This document shows positions 21,422 to 33,455 of a stretch of DNA of 64,000 nt, piece after piece. The notes beneath the pieces are model-generated. The model was not told where the DNA came from. It saw only the letters and a program-made list of their open reading frames with translations, and ran no database searches. Origin of the DNA: Schistocerca nitens (Eukaryota > Arthropoda > Insecta > Orthoptera > Acrididae). The translations under genes were made by a program, and so were the position numbers. The stretch covers positions 1,058,286,432 to 1,058,350,431 of the forward strand of contig NC_064614.1 of the NCBI RefSeq assembly GCF_023898315.1, written 5' to 3'. Each line of letters opens with the position of its first letter. Position 1 is the stretch's first letter.

Positions 21422-24214
21422 AATAGTGACCCCGACGTGGTACAGCTCGAGGAAATAAAATCAGCAATACAAAAATATCACGCCGAATTTTCAAGAAACA
21501 GGAAATTGCGAGATGGGAGGCACACAGGCATTAGGCAGTGTGGCTATCCCCATTTTGGCCACACAACCCAGCTTTATTGTTCGCACAGGTAGTGGCAAGT
21601 TTTCTCTGCACTGGTTTGACTACAGACTCCACCAAATTGGCGCTGGTCGTCAGGCAGTTAGATCATCGGTACATAGCAGAGGTGCAAGATGTAATAACCT
21701 GACCTCCAGATACGGAAGCGTGAGCAAAGCTCAATTTCGAGTTAATTCGTAGAATGACACTCCTCATTGACAGCGTCACTGGCCTTTCTACCGATGGATT
21801 CCGACATCAAGCTGATCTGCTCAACAGGCAGTAGAGACGCTGAGCTACTGGGTCAGTTCTCAGATGTCACGAGTCCTCCAGGTGCCCCAAAAGAAGCACC
21901 ATGCGTCACAGCATCACAGATTATATTAAGACTACCGCAGGCCCTCCAATTTCATGCTGATCCAGACTGCTAGCTCCAGACTACTGTGCTGTTGTAAAGA
22001 CCGAGTTTAATTGCATGTTGAAAGAAAGCATCATTCGTCCATTTAGCAGTCCATGGTCATCGCCTGTACATCTGCTCCCTAATAAGAGTGGCACATGGCG
22101 CACATGAAGGGATTATCGTGCCATTAATGCTAAGACAATACCACATCGTTGTCCTGTACCACTATTGAGAAACTAAAACTATGCATTACGTGGAGCATTA
22201 TTATTTAGCGTGTTAGACTGTGCAAAAGCCTATACTCATGTTCCCACAACTGAGAAAGATATATCAAAGATGGCTCTCATCATGCCTTTGGCCTTTTTGA
22301 AAGCTGATCTATGATGTTTGAAATAAAAAAAATGCTGCACAGACATGGCAAAGAGTCATAGGCACAGGGCTACAAGAGTTGTCATGTTGTTTTGGGTATC
22401 TTGACGATATCCTCCTCTTTTCGGCAACACTGGAGGAACATGAACAGCACTTACTCAAGATTTCTAGATGCCTAGACAAATACGATGTCGTACTGAACAC
22501 TGCAAAATGTGTTTTCAATCAGACAGAGATCACCTTCTTAGGCCATCTTAGATCACAAGTGAAATGGTTGCCATTACCAGGAAACATCGAAGCCATATTA
22601 AGTATTCTGCAGCCAGAAACCGCTGAAGAGCTGAAGATTCTTACGAATTCTCAATTGTTATTGGTGCTATCAACCCCAATCAGCAGAACTTCAGGAGCCT
22701 CTTTCCACATTATTGTACGGTACTGAAGGAAGAACACCAATGCAGTGGACAGACAGAATGAATGCCACTTTCGAATCAGCTACACAAAGCATAGCAGAAG
22801 CAGCACTAGTTTCACAATAATATGTGGATGATGCCTGGCAGCCCCTCGCGTTCTACTCACATAATCCCTGCCAGCACAACAAAAATGTAAGATGTACGAT
22901 CGCGAATTACTTGCGGTTTACGAGTCCATAAAACTTTTTGTACACGTTTGGAGGTGAGGGAATTTGAAATTTATACATCGGCTATACCTTTCGGCAAAAT
23001 AATAACAAGTGCTTGCCAAGACAATATAATCAACTCTAGTTTGTCGCAAAGTTTACTGCTGGTGTGCAACACTTATCAGGAATCGATAGCGTAATGGCAA
23101 ACTATCTTTCCCACATGCACAGTATCACAGAGGCAGTAAACTTTATGCAAATAGCTAAGGCACAAGAACTTGAGCAAGAGCTATAGGGATTTTTAACAGA
23201 CACTGCATCCAGTATACAACTGAAGCTTAAAGATATCCTAGGTGCAAATGGCAAACTGTGTTGCAAGGTTTGCAATGGTAGAATTCGTCCTTTCATACCT
23301 TCTGTGTTTCGTAAGTGTGTTTTAGAAAACTTGTACAGTTTGTGTCACCCCAGCGTCAAGACAACAATGAAACTAATAACTAGCAGTTTTGTATGGCCAG
23401 GGATACAAAACGATAGTTGAACCTGATCTCAAGCATGTCCACAACACCATTGCAGCAAGATTTCTGGCCATATCCACGCCCAGTGGGAGATTTTGAAGAC
23501 CCTATCGATGTGGTAGGACCAGTACCACCTTCAGATGGACAATGATATCTTTTGATAGTGAAGGAGCTTTTACCCGATGGCCAGAGACCATCCCAGTGAA
23601 CAACATTGCAGCCAAGACACTGGCCATTGCCTTTTTGTCACACTGGGTACCTCGCTTTGGTTGCCCACTTCACGATACAACAGCCCAAGGATGTCAGTTT
23701 GAGTCTGAGCTATGTGCCCAGTTGTGTAAATTTTGTGTGCACATTGCACCCCAAAACTACAAGCTACCATCCCGCAAGTAATGGTATGGCTGAAGGGCAG
23801 CACCAGTTGTTAAAAGCTGCACTAATATGCTATGAGTTTAAAAGGACGTCTCCATTATCATTCGTCTTACTTGGGCTATGTAACATTTGCAAGGCTGACC
23901 TGGACACTTCCCCAGTGAACTCATCAAAGCACGTCAATCACAATGGATGTCTCGAAGGAATCAGATTTCGTTGCTCACTTAAGAGAACGATGTCACAATT
24001 CTGGCCATGTCAAGCATCATGTCATGGGACTCCAAAAACCCTTGTACATTGAGAGTTGCAGTCCTGTACACATGTAACGTTGCGCAGAGATGGGGTGAAT
24101 TGATGCTTATGTATACTGGTCTGCATCATATTCTTAGCAGAAGTGGAAGAACATTAGACATTCTCATCAACCATGCAAATAGAGAACGAAACTACCTTTT
24201 ATCTGAGGGGACAT

Positions 24215-25105
24215 GCAGCAGACCACAGCTTCATCAGGTGGACGGTTGATTTGCTAGACCATCTGTCAACAGGGTTCTTGTATTGGTCAACAGGAGCACT
24301 GTGATTGGTACCTCCTTGCCAAGTTCTGTGACTATTAATACCTGTGCTTTAATTCTCGCTTTGTTAAAAAAAAACTTGATGGTCTGTGCTTGTATGTCAA
24401 TTAGTTAGGTAACAGCTTCCCTGTGAATTGCTCGTCGGTAAAGCAGATGCCAGACTGAGATTCATTGGAAGAATCCTAAGGAAATGCAATCCGAAAGCAA
24501 AGGAAGTAGGTTACAGTACGCTTGTTCGCCCACTGCTTGAATACTGCTCAGCAGTGTGGGATCCATACCAGATAGGGTTGATATAAGAGATAGAGAAGAT
24601 CCAATGGAGAGCAGCGTGCTTCGTTACAAGATCATTTAGTAATCGCGAAAGTGTTACAGAGATGATAGATAAACTCCAGTGGAAGATTCTGCAGGAGAGA
24701 CGCTCAGTAGCTCGGTACGGGCTTTTGTTAAAGTTTCGAGACATACCTTCACCGAAGAGTCAAGCAGTATATTGCTCCCTCCTACGTATATCTCGCGAAG
24801 AGACCATGAGGATAAAATCAGAGGGAAGCACACCGACAATCCTTCTTTCCACGAACAATACGAGACTGGAATAGAAGGGAGAACCGATAGAGGTAATCAA
24901 GGTACCCTCCGCCACACGCCGTCAGGTAGCTTGCGGAGTATGGATGTAGATGTAGATGTATTGTTCTACATATGAGCTAGCATGATTGTTCCAAATAAAA
25001 CAATGTCTCAAGATATTGCATTATGTTCCACTACTGTCCCAGCTGTATTAGAATTCAGAAAGCATATTAAGTTCATAAGTCAAGCAACAGACTGTAACAT
25101 AACTA
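24215..25105 (+). repeat. 3' LTR of the Gypsy-type fossil, split by a LINE tail
   Basis: The LTR begins near 24215, is interrupted at about 24434-24968 by the LINE 3' end, and resumes with ATTGTTCCAAATAAAACAAT, ending near 25105. Short similar segments (ATTGCTC and ATTGTTC) border the LINE and may be its target duplication. Confidence 0.65.
24434..24968 (+). mobile_element. LINE D: 5'-truncated LINE 3' end with (GATGTA)n tail
   Basis: A decayed RT C-terminal frame reads RLRFIGRILRKCNPKAKEVG, then STLVRPLLEYCSAVWDP, typical of the region after the RT thumb in CR1/Jockey-type LINEs. It ends with a ATGGATGTAGATGTAGATGT tail instead of poly(A). The same tail type closes LINE F at 45095 on the other strand, so the two probably share a family or clade. 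The copy is 5'-truncated and sits in the 3' LTR of the Gypsy fossil, so it is younger than that element. Confidence 0.8.
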
Positions 25106-25109
25106 AACT

Positions 25110-25640
25110 GACTAGAGTGAAGAAAACACATATTTCAACATGGGAAAAGGAGTTGTTACGTACATTAAAACAGAACACAAATACAAAAACATTGAAACAA
25201 ATAGATTTTGTATCGATCTGCACACAGAGGTGTGTGCTTCTAAATTAATACAGAAAAATAGTTCACTTTTGTCACTGTTTATAGATCTTCACTGGGAAAT
25301 TTTGAACTGTTTATAAGGAATATGGATTCCCCATGACGATGCTGTTGTCGGCTAGCACCGAGCAGTTAATGGTCTGTGGTGATTTCAATGTAGACTTTCT
25401 AACGAATAGGGATAGGAAAAATGTTCTGGGAAACTTATTTGGATCTTACAAGTTGATTACAACAATTAACTTTCCAACACAGGTGCATAAAGACAGTAGG
25501 AGCCTTATTGATGAAGCTCAAAACAAGGTAATCACCTTATACCTAGTAACAAATACTCTTTGTAATCATGACGCATATTTAGGATAAATGAGACAACGCC
25601 TTACAGAGTCGATAGTCCACAGAGGAAATTGGATAGAATT
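25110..25640 (+). mobile_element. LINE E: endonuclease fragment
   Basis: Forward frames include GVVTYIKTEHKYKNIE near 25145 and VCGDFNVDFLTN near 25374, the GDFNxD motif of LINE endonucleases, and a trailing sequence to about 25640 (DSPQRKLDRI-like). No RT follows. It abuts the end of the Gypsy-type fossil. Broken by stops. Confidence 0.65.
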
Positions 25641-26843
25641 ATGAAGAAGGTATCGGTAAGAAAGAACATAAACACATGCACTCCTAAGGCTACACAGTTC
25701 TGCACTTAAAACAGACTATAATGTTAGAGTGGTCCAGTTTCCAACTTATTAGTCATGTGGAATGCAAGGCTGTAAATATTCCAATGTAAGAAATATATTT
25801 CTATCGTATGACACACATTCTCCTTGCAGGTTTCGCTACAATAAACTATGATGACAAACTGTAAAATGCAAAAACTACTTCCTTCAAACAACGATTCTGC
25901 GCGATACATGCACAATACAGCTTTCTGATCATAGGTCACAAATTATGCTACGCTCGCACCAGTCCTATATAAAATTATTGTTGGTAACTGAGAATACCTC
26001 TTTCAAAGAAATAGACAAACGCATAGCAGCGGTGTTTGACATGTGAAATTACACATCATGCCACCACTAACTCTGTTAACAGGATATCTGTCAAGCAGAT
26101 GTATACAAGAAGACTGCTGTACAAACGAGCTGTCACTAACTTAGAATAACCATAGTTATGAAACTGAAGACTCGATTTTATGCCCAAGATGCGGCAAGGG
26201 AATGGAGTAGGTCACATAAACCTTCATTCGTCTCGAGGAATGTGTCAAAACAGGATGGAAATGTTTCATCACACATGAGATGGAACTCCTCTGAATGCTG
26301 AGAGGCTCGCTGTTAACGATTACAAGGAGACAGTGCTCTAAGTCACACTCAGAACACACGCTTTTATATCAGTCGAACACAGGTTATGTCACACAACTGA
26401 TGCATCCTGACAGAACAATGGGGAAAAAAATTGTCAAATGACCTGCAGCAACATCTACCTCTCTCTCTCTCTAGAATGCTCCATCACACATAACAACCAC
26501 CCGTTTATTCTTCTTCTTAACTGTCTGCAATTATATCACAATAATTTCATATCTACTACTATATACCGATAGGGGTGTTAACAACCCCTACATACACACT
26601 TCTGGAGAAATCTTGTGCTCTCGGATGGGCGCAGAACATCTGTTACGGATTCAGCTCACTCTATTCCACTTCTGGTCAACTGCACATTAAATCGGTGACA
26701 GTGCTGCGGGGAGGGTTGGTCAAAGATAATGCGAGGAGGTCTTTCAGTCTCTAACTTTAACCTAATAATACGAGAATGCCCTATGAGCCCCACCCATACA
26801 GAGAAAGATCGTAAATTACGCACTGTGCTCGAATTGCTAGAAA
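25641..26843. other. No gene recognised
   Basis: AT-rich spacer. A (CT)n run lies near 26459-26473. The minus-strand frame 26781-27311 is antisense to the Tc1 transposase region and is not a gene. Confidence 0.45.
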
Positions 26844-26845
26844 TA

Positions 26846-28267
26846 CACTCCTGGAAATGGAAAAAAGAACACATTGACACTGGTGTGTCAGACCCACCAT
26901 ACTTGCTCCGGACACTGCGAGAGGGCTGTACAAGCAATGATCACACGCACGGCACAGCGGACACACCAGGAACCGCGGTGTTGGCCGTCGAATGGCGCTA
27001 GCTGCGCAGCATTTGTGCACCGCCGCCGTCAGTGTCAGCCAGTTTGCCGTGGCATACGGAGCTCCATCGCAATCTTTAACACTGGTAGCATGCCGCGACA
27101 GCGTGGACGTGAACCGTATGTGCAGTTGACGGACTTTGAGCAAGGGCGTATAGTGGGCATGCGGGAGGCCGGGTGGACGTACCGCCGAATTGCTCAACAC
27201 GTGGGGCGTGAGGTCTCCACAGTACATCGATGTTGTCGCCAGTGGTCGGCGGAAGGTGCACGTGCCCGTCGACCTGGGACCGGACCGCAGCGACGCATGG
27301 ATGCACGCCAAGACCGTAGGATCCTACGCAGTGCCGTAGGGGACCGCACCGCCAATTCCCAGCAAATTAGGGACACTGTTGCTCCTGGGGTATCGGCGAG
27401 GACCATTCGCAACCGTCTCTATGAAGCTGGGCTACGGTCCCGCACACTGTTAGGCCGTCTTCCGCTCACGCCCCAACATCGTGCTGCCCGCCTCCAGTGG
27501 TGTCGCGACAGGCGTGAATGGAGGGACGAATGGAGACGTGTCGTCTTCAGCGATGAGAGTCGCTTCTGCCTTGGTGCCAATGATGGTCGTATGCGTGTTT
27601 GGCGCCGTGCAGGTGAGCGCCACAATCAGGACTGCATACGACCGAGGCACACAGGGCCAACACCCGGCATCATGGTGTGGAGAGCGATCTCCTACACTGG
27701 CCGTACACCACTGGTGATCGTCGAGGGGACACTGAATAGTGCACGGTACATCCAAACCGTCATCGAACCCATCGTTCTACCATTCCTAGACCGGCAAGGG
27801 AACTTGCTGTTCCAACAGGACAATGCACGTCCGCATGTATCCCGTGCCACCCAACGTGCTCTAGAAGGTGTAAGTCAACTACCCTGGCCAGCAAGATCTC
27901 CGGATCTGTCCCCCATTGAGCATGTTTGGGACTGGATGAAGCGTCGTCTCACGCGGTCTGCACGTCCAGCACGAACGCTGGTCCAACTGAGGCGCCAAGT
28001 GGAAATGGCATGGCAAGCCGTTCCACAGGACTACATCCAGCATCTCTACGATCGTCTCCATGGGAGAATAGCAGCCTGCATTGCTGCGAAAGGTGGATAT
28101 ACACTGTACTAGTGCCGACATTGTGCATGCTCTGTTGCCTGTGTCTATGTGCCTGTGGTTCTGTCAGTGTGATCATGTGATGTATCTGACCCCAGGAATG
28201 TGTCAATAAAGTTTCCCCTTCCTGGGACAATGAATTCACGGTGTTCTTATTTCAATTTCCAGGAGTG
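26846..28267 (+). mobile_element. Complete Tc1-type DNA transposon
   Basis: Inverted ends CACTCCTGGAAATGGAAAAA (26846) and, complemented from the right, CACTCCTGGAAATTGAAATA, about 28 bp with few mismatches, are flanked by TA at 26844-26845 and 28268-28269, the standard Tc1/mariner target duplication. The 1422-bp element contains one uninterrupted transposase gene and an AATAAA signal near 28205. It is GC-rich compared with its surroundings. The near-identical ends and intact frame mean a young copy, possibly still active. Confidence 0.92.
27090..28112 (+). CDS. Tc1-type transposase, intact
   Basis: 340 codons from ATG at 27090, a typical length for Tc1 transposases. The N-terminal half holds paired helix-turn-helix DNA-binding segments (GRIVGMREAGWTYRRIAQHV around residues 17-36; SARTIRNRLYEAGL around 105-118). 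The catalytic core follows: FSDESRF with the first aspartate, LFQQDNARPHV with the second, and SPDLSPIEHVWDWM with the glutamate. By my count 32 residues lie between the second Asp and the Glu, the spacing of the QQDNARPH branch rather than the 34 of classical Tc1. The enzyme cuts and rejoins the element at TA sites in the nucleus. The frame upstream of 27090 is also open to 26874, but residues there run through the inverted repeat and are not transposase. No breaks seen. Confidence 0.92.
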   Translation: MPRQRGREPYVQLTDFEQGRIVGMREAGWTYRRIAQHVGREVSTVHRCCRQWSAEGARARRPGTGPQRRMDARQDRRILRSAVGDRTANSQQIRDTVAPGVSARTIRNRLYEAGLRSRTLLGRLPLTPQHRAARLQWCRDRREWRDEWRRVVFSDESRFCLGANDGRMRVWRRAGERHNQDCIRPRHTGPTPGIMVWRAISYTGRTPLVIVEGTLNSARYIQTVIEPIVLPFLDRQGNLLFQQDNARPHVSRATQRALEGVSQLPWPARSPDLSPIEHVWDWMKRRLTRSARPARTLVQLRRQVEMAWQAVPQDYIQHLYDRLHGRIAACIAAKGGYTLY

Positions 28268-28269
28268 TA

Positions 28270-29714
28270 TGTAGATCACTGTTTAGTATACTTTGATGTA
28301 TATGTTCGACAATTAACAATGATTGAAAGTACTGCACAGTCATCTATCTACATTCACAATGGTACTCGCAAAGTAGAGGAGAGGCGGTTTAGCGATGATA
28401 CAGAAATTGGGTAGCATGTTGCCGCGTCATTGGTCGGTGTTTTAAATTACGGTAAAATTGCTAAAATTTATCGCAGTATCAACTGTGATGCTTATTACAG
28501 TATATCCATGGTGTCTTTTCCATCCCGTCTGTCCCCTTACTGCATACTGATTGACTGAGCTCGCTTGTTTGAGATGGAGAAAGAGTCTTGGTGGAGGGGC
28601 AACACCTTCCAGGGATGGCTAGCACCACAACAGTGATCGCGTACATAACTGCAATAAGAGGAATCAATCGAAACGGAATACTAAGACTTCAGTTATTCCG
28701 TCACTGTGGAAGATGAGTTTCAATGTAGAGGCTGTCAATCACCTTCGGAATGCATCAGACAACAAATCAGGAACCCTCTCTTGCACGGATATGGATCTTC
28801 ACTTTGCGTATTTTTCGTTGCGGCTATATTTTTTAACGATATTTTAATCATCCATCTATACAGAGAGAGACAACCATGGTAATAAAATCAGATACGTTAA
28901 CGAATTTATGAAGTGATACGTAGTATAGAGCTTATATTTACAACTTCTCTGTGCTGTTACCTTAAGAGGCTTCGTATGCGGCGAGATATTTGGTTACCTC
29001 AAGAGAGAGTTCTGTGACTGTGGTAGATCTCAGCACTCCTTCAAGAGCTAAAAATGAGTTTAATATTCTAGTCCTGTGATGCATGAAGTGATAGATAAGA
29101 AAAGATAATTTTCTGGTTGATAAATGAATACTTAGAATCCTTAGAGTACATCATACTCCCATACACGATTTTTAGTACAAGTAGCGATACGTTAGCAACA
29201 TAAAATTGCGTGTACTGTCCGACTTCTTCTATCTTCGAAAAGAACTCGTATAAGCGGAAGGAATCAAAATTTCGTGTGAGAAATTCGAGGTGTATGGTCA
29301 ACAACATCGTTGCTTCGGATTGGGTAAAGTGAGTTTTTTAAACTGGTAGGTCTATGTCGGGGTAGAATTGTTTTGAACCACTGCATACATCCAAGTTGCA
29401 GTTGTTTGTTTCGCAGTGCACCATGGCTGCCTGCAAGGGTATGAGCGAAGATTCAAAATGATGGACGTTTGCACTGGACATATTGACAACATCTGAATTC
29501 CTACCACTCCAGTCATCCCTGGATGATATCTATGGCTGAGGTTGGTGCACTCTCGCGTATACGTGCATCCACAACTGCATCTGATGCCACAGCGGAAATT
29601 TTTACTGACCTCTTTACGTAGGTGCTGCTGGCGTTTGAGAGGTTTGGCGCACTGCGTGTGGACGTCTGGTAAGTGAGTGCACAGTATGTGTGAGTGTTTT
29701 CAGCTGTCTACACA
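28270..29714. other. No gene recognised
   Basis: AT-rich sequence with short open frames only (for example 29068-29307, minus). Nothing recognisable. Confidence 0.45.
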
Positions 29715-30100
29715 GACTGGATCGTGGTTTAAGTGTGTCGTGTTCAGTGCTTCTAAATACATCGCAGTGGACTCTGTCTTGCAGCAGTATTTGCTGCTGT
29801 CTCTACCCTATCATGCAGTAGGCCTTCCTCCTTCTCGTTCTTCCGAACTTAGTGGAGAGAAGCAGCTGAGGGGTTATATAGTGCTTTAAAAACCCAGTCG
29901 CGATGTCAGATCCTGATTGGTAGCGAGCTCTGAGATATAGCCATGAACAGCTTATTACTACCGATTGGATCGCAGTTTAAGTATGTTATGTTTAGTGCTT
30001 CTCAACACATCGCAATGAACTCTGTCTCACAGTGGTATCTGCTGATGTCTCTATCATGCAGCAGAATCTTCCTCCCTCCTTCTGAATTTAGCGGAGAGAA
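29715..30100 (+). repeat. Diverged direct duplication, period about 248 bp
   Basis: 29715-29862 and 29963-30100 are homologous: both start GAYTGGATCG, share TTTAAGT, AGTGCTTCT, ACATCGCA, CTCTGTCT and TATCATGCAG blocks and end in GGAGAGAA. Homology continues at AACCCAGTCGCG versus AACCCAATCGCG. Roughly 80% identical by eye, with small indels. No coding potential recognised. Confidence 0.75.
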
Positions 30101-30919
30101 CTAATTATGAACCCAATCGCGTTTCCGATATTTGTATTAAGTAAACACATGCATTTGGATATGGGTCTCTCTCCTGCCAGTAGGGATGGGGGCTACATCA
30201 TAGATGGCGAACAGCTCTGAATGGCTTATTTCACTCTATTTTTGATATCGAAAGTGTATTACCTCTCTCTTTCTCTCCAGTATTAGCAAATAGAAACACT
30301 GTATTCTGAGGAGACATGCAAATCTCTGCCTGCAAGTTTCAGAACATTGGTTCACACAGGCAATCAGGGAGTAGCCTCTGGAGAAACACAGAGTCAGGAA
30401 GAGAGTCTGGAATTTCCCAATCAGCAGAATGCCGCCACTCGATGCTTTGTTCGGGTACAGCGAGATCAGAGGATGCCGATATGGGATCCATGGTCGGTGG
30501 TATTTAATAATGTGGTGTGTAATTAGAACATTGGGTGGTTTTGACCTTCGTTGCAGTGCTCTCACGATAGAGACACGCATCAGAGATCCCAAACAGCGGC
30601 TACTATACCGCACTTCATTACATTCATGATCTGTAGACCGCTTCTGCAAGGTTTAACTGTCAGTACAATATGACTGATGTATGTTTCTCTATCTGTAGAC
30701 AATAGTTTGCTGTTGAGTTTTTTGTAATTTGCCCATCTGCAGAAAGTCATTGTGGGTTTCGAAATATGGCATGAACTTTTAGATATGTAATTGTTCCGAT
30801 TGTCCCCTCTGTGCTTAGACACCAGCGTGCTTCGAAAAGTGAAGAAAATAAGAGCATTAACATCCCTGACTCTGACAGCAGATATAAACTAAGCGTACTC
30901 ATCATTTCCAAGCGCGATC

Positions 30920-31165
30920 AGAATAAAAAAAAGCGCCGCAATTGTTTAAACATTCCATGCTGCGATCGATTTCCTGAAATTTTTTTTAAATAGACTATAT
31001 TCCATACATTATCCTGTTTCCTGTAAACTGTTTAAAGAAACAATATTTCACAGACTATATTCCATACACCACCTCGAATCCCATAAATTGTTTAAATAAA
31101 AATAATCAACACTTTCTCTAAATTGTTTAAACAATATTCCATACATCGCAATCGAATTCCTTCCA
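30920..31165. repeat. Degenerate tandem modules with GTTTAAA and ATTCCATAC motifs
   Basis: YTGTTTAAA occurs four times (near 30940, 31029, 31087 and 31123), interspersed with three ATTCCATAC copies and CGAATYCC blocks. This suggests an old tandem array of 50-100-bp modules. Confidence 0.55.
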
Positions 31166-31259
31166 AATGACCCATTAACTGAATCTTTTTCCCGACAATT
31201 TCCGGGAGGTGGAGGGGAGGCAGAGGGTTGGGGGTTCTCCAGCCAGTGGATTTAATGAA

Positions 31260-31880
31260 TTAGTCAATCAAACTGGTATCAAAAGTAATATTGTATCGTT
31301 GAGGGGAGTTCCCTGGGGGTGGGGTAAGAAGTGGTGGAGGGTATGGAGGAGGAGGGGGTGGGGGAACAATAAGTTAAAGACTTGTCAATCAAAAGATTGG
31401 AATATACCCAGGGGGATCATAAGCTGTCAATCCAAAAGGGTGGATTATCCCCAGGGGGTCTTAATCCTCTTAGCAGAACACTAGGTAAAGTAGCTGTCAA
31501 TCAAAGGAGACCAATAGGTTTGCCCCTGACATATGCTTGCCCTGGTGTAGGCAACCCACACTAACAAAATGCACTGATGCCGACCGTGTTCCACTACTCA
31601 GTTGATTCCACAACAAACAGAAGCTGATTGTTGTACCTATTTTCATACACCTGGTACAGTGTACTACCAAAAGATGTCAGGCATAGATGGAGGTAGTAAG
31701 ATGTATTCCCAAAAGCTTTCGAATACTCCTACATTGGTGGTAAGTATGCTTCCCAATGACCGCAAATGACCGATTAATTTTGTGGTAAGTATACTTCCCA
31801 AACCCCTTACAGAAACTACTTTGGTGGTAACCATACTTCCCAAGAGCCATTTGAACACCGTTGTTTGGTGGGATATCACA
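31260..31880. repeat. Two degenerate minisatellite-like arrays
   Basis: First array (about 31380-31520): TGTCAATCMAAAG three times, the first two followed by ACCCAGGGGG or CCCCAGGGGG. Second array (about 31735-31870): GGTGGTAAGTATGCTTCCCAA, GTGGTAAGTATACTTCCCAA and GGTGGTAACCATACTTCCCAA at roughly 50-bp spacing. The minus frame across the second array gives a repeating LGSxxTTK peptide, a by-product of the repeat. Confidence 0.65.
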
Positions 31881-32079
31881 CAATCCTGAATGCTATATTT
31901 CACAACAAACAGGAAATACGGCTGGTGCAGCAGACTGTCACTAGATACCACGAACATACAGGAATGCTGCATAAATGCTGCAAAGAAGTACGTTTATTGG
32001 GATGTATATCCCCCATGACCTGCAAAAGGGTTAATTAAACACTAGCAGAGCAAAACGTTTTCCAATGACAAAAAGATTA

Positions 32080-32450
32080 CACCGCCTCCGGTGATTTTTA
32101 TAAAAGCATTGCAGAACGTACTACCACGGTTCTGACCTGATTATCAGAAGATACAGTTTATAATTTCACATGTAGTAGGCGACGCTGCCCTTTGGGCTAA
32201 CAAAACTGCAGAAAATTGTCATACATGCGAAGAATCTGAAAACGCTTTTCTTGCAAAATACTGGTCTCCAGGCATACAGGAACATTTACGTAAAATTGTG
32301 TACAGCCCAGAGATGTACAACCCTGAATAGGGTAGTCTCAGGAAGTTTTCTGAAAAACATGCCAGTAAAAGATTACTGGAGAGAATCGATTTCTCAAAGT
32401 ATGTGCTCCATTTACTAGAGTATTGCATCACTGCATCCATGTAGCCAATC
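32080..32450 (+). mobile_element. Gag-like fossil fragment of a Gypsy-type element
   Basis: Forward frames include AALWANKTAENCHTCEESEN and FLAKYWSPGIQEHLRKIVYS, a pattern of Gypsy-type gag proteins (FxxKYWS, QExxR). Related gag sequence, also decayed, occurs within 37500-40300. Isolated fragment without LTRs; broken. Confidence 0.55.
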
Positions 32451-32884
32451 CATGTGAGAAGTGTTTGTCTGTATCACTCGCTATGCACATGCACTCAGAA
32501 GCACACGGATGGCCGGTCACTCACTCGGTATCAGGCAGCGCCTACTCACCGAGTAATGGGCAACAGATACGTGGCCTTGCCATGTGGTTAAGGAAATAAT
32601 GACGATATACAATTTCGTCACAATGCACCAGTTGAAATGGGACTGGAAAGTGAACGAATGCATTTAGAATTAGAATTACTGATTGTCTGTCGACTTTGCA
32701 TATTTTATGTGGAGAAAGTGTGTACTTCATACCTGAGATTCACCAACTGTGAACAAAGTATAATGAAAATTAAGTTGACAATCAAATACTGAATGTTATT
32801 GAAGGTTTTAACAGTGGAATTCTTTTGTGTGAAGGAATGGCCGATGAAGTAATGCCTGCTATCAGTCAGCTGCTAAAGTTGCAC

Positions 32885-33455
32885 TTATATTGAGACATAC
32901 TTTGAACAGAACAAATTTAACTCTAACTGATGGTATGCACTCCTCAAATCCACAGTAGAGAAGTACCAGCACTGTCCCATATTATCAGTGATCTCCATGA
33001 TATTAGGTATGGGATAAGTGGCGACAGTTATCGTCTTACTACTAAGATATCGATAGTCACAGCGGAATCTATGTTTCTTAGAACCATCTGCTGGCTTTTT
33101 GAACATGACTGCGACAGTTGTCCGCCATGTGGTAGCTCCCCACTCCCCTTTCATTGGCTAGCTGTTTGTTAATGAAATCCTCCATAACTGGCTGTAAATG
33201 CCAAGGTACACAATATGGTTTCCAGTATACAAATGCTTCATTCCCTGGTGGAATTTGATGTTGTGTTAAGGGTGTTGCTGGAATGGACTCCAAGGGTAAA
33301 ATAAATCCTCAAACTCTCTAGCAGTTTCTCCGTTCCCAAATTTTCCAGTCCCTGCAGATGCTCTGTCTTTATACATAATGAAGTTTTAGTGGTGGCCAGC
33401 ATCTGATAATGGACATCTGATGTTTCCCTGTCATCCTCTTCCATGATATCCAAAT
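32885..33455 (-). mobile_element. Gypsy-type reverse transcriptase fossil fragment
   Basis: Minus-strand frames carry AVMFKKPADGSKKHRFRCDY and FSTVDLRSAYHQLEL, the entry and palm motifs of Gypsy-type RTs. A preceding segment (PVMEDFINKQLANE) fits the sequence just upstream in such pol proteins. No LTRs or other domains are evident. Broken fossil, opposite in strand to the gag-like fragment at 32080-32450. Confidence 0.65.

Larger units (their letters stand above)
21082..25105 (+). mobile_element. Gypsy-type LTR retrotransposon fossil
   Basis: Two related LTRs (about 21082-21421 and 24215-25105, the latter enlarged by a LINE insertion) flank a decayed interior. Directly after the 5' LTR comes a GTGACCCCGACGTG segment typical of the leader of Gypsy elements. 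RT-like sequence with a YLDDILLFSAT box lies near 22390-22420 and integrase-like sequence around 23400-23800. The interior is short and strongly decayed, with many breaks. LTR divergence is clearly visible by eye, so the insertion is old. Treated as a fossil. Confidence 0.75.

Noticed and set aside
26781-27311. 176-codon minus-strand open frame
   Set aside because: It is antisense to the Tc1 transposase and its 5' region. GC-rich coding DNA commonly leaves the opposite strand open, and the transposase motifs are on the plus strand.
30236-30649. 137-codon minus-strand frame
   Set aside because: No motif, no splice borders and not conserved in pattern; likely a chance frame.
31664-31972. Minus-strand frame with repeating LGSxxTTK peptide as a repeat protein
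   Set aside because: The peptide repeat simply reflects the DNA minisatellite beneath it; no start context or domain.
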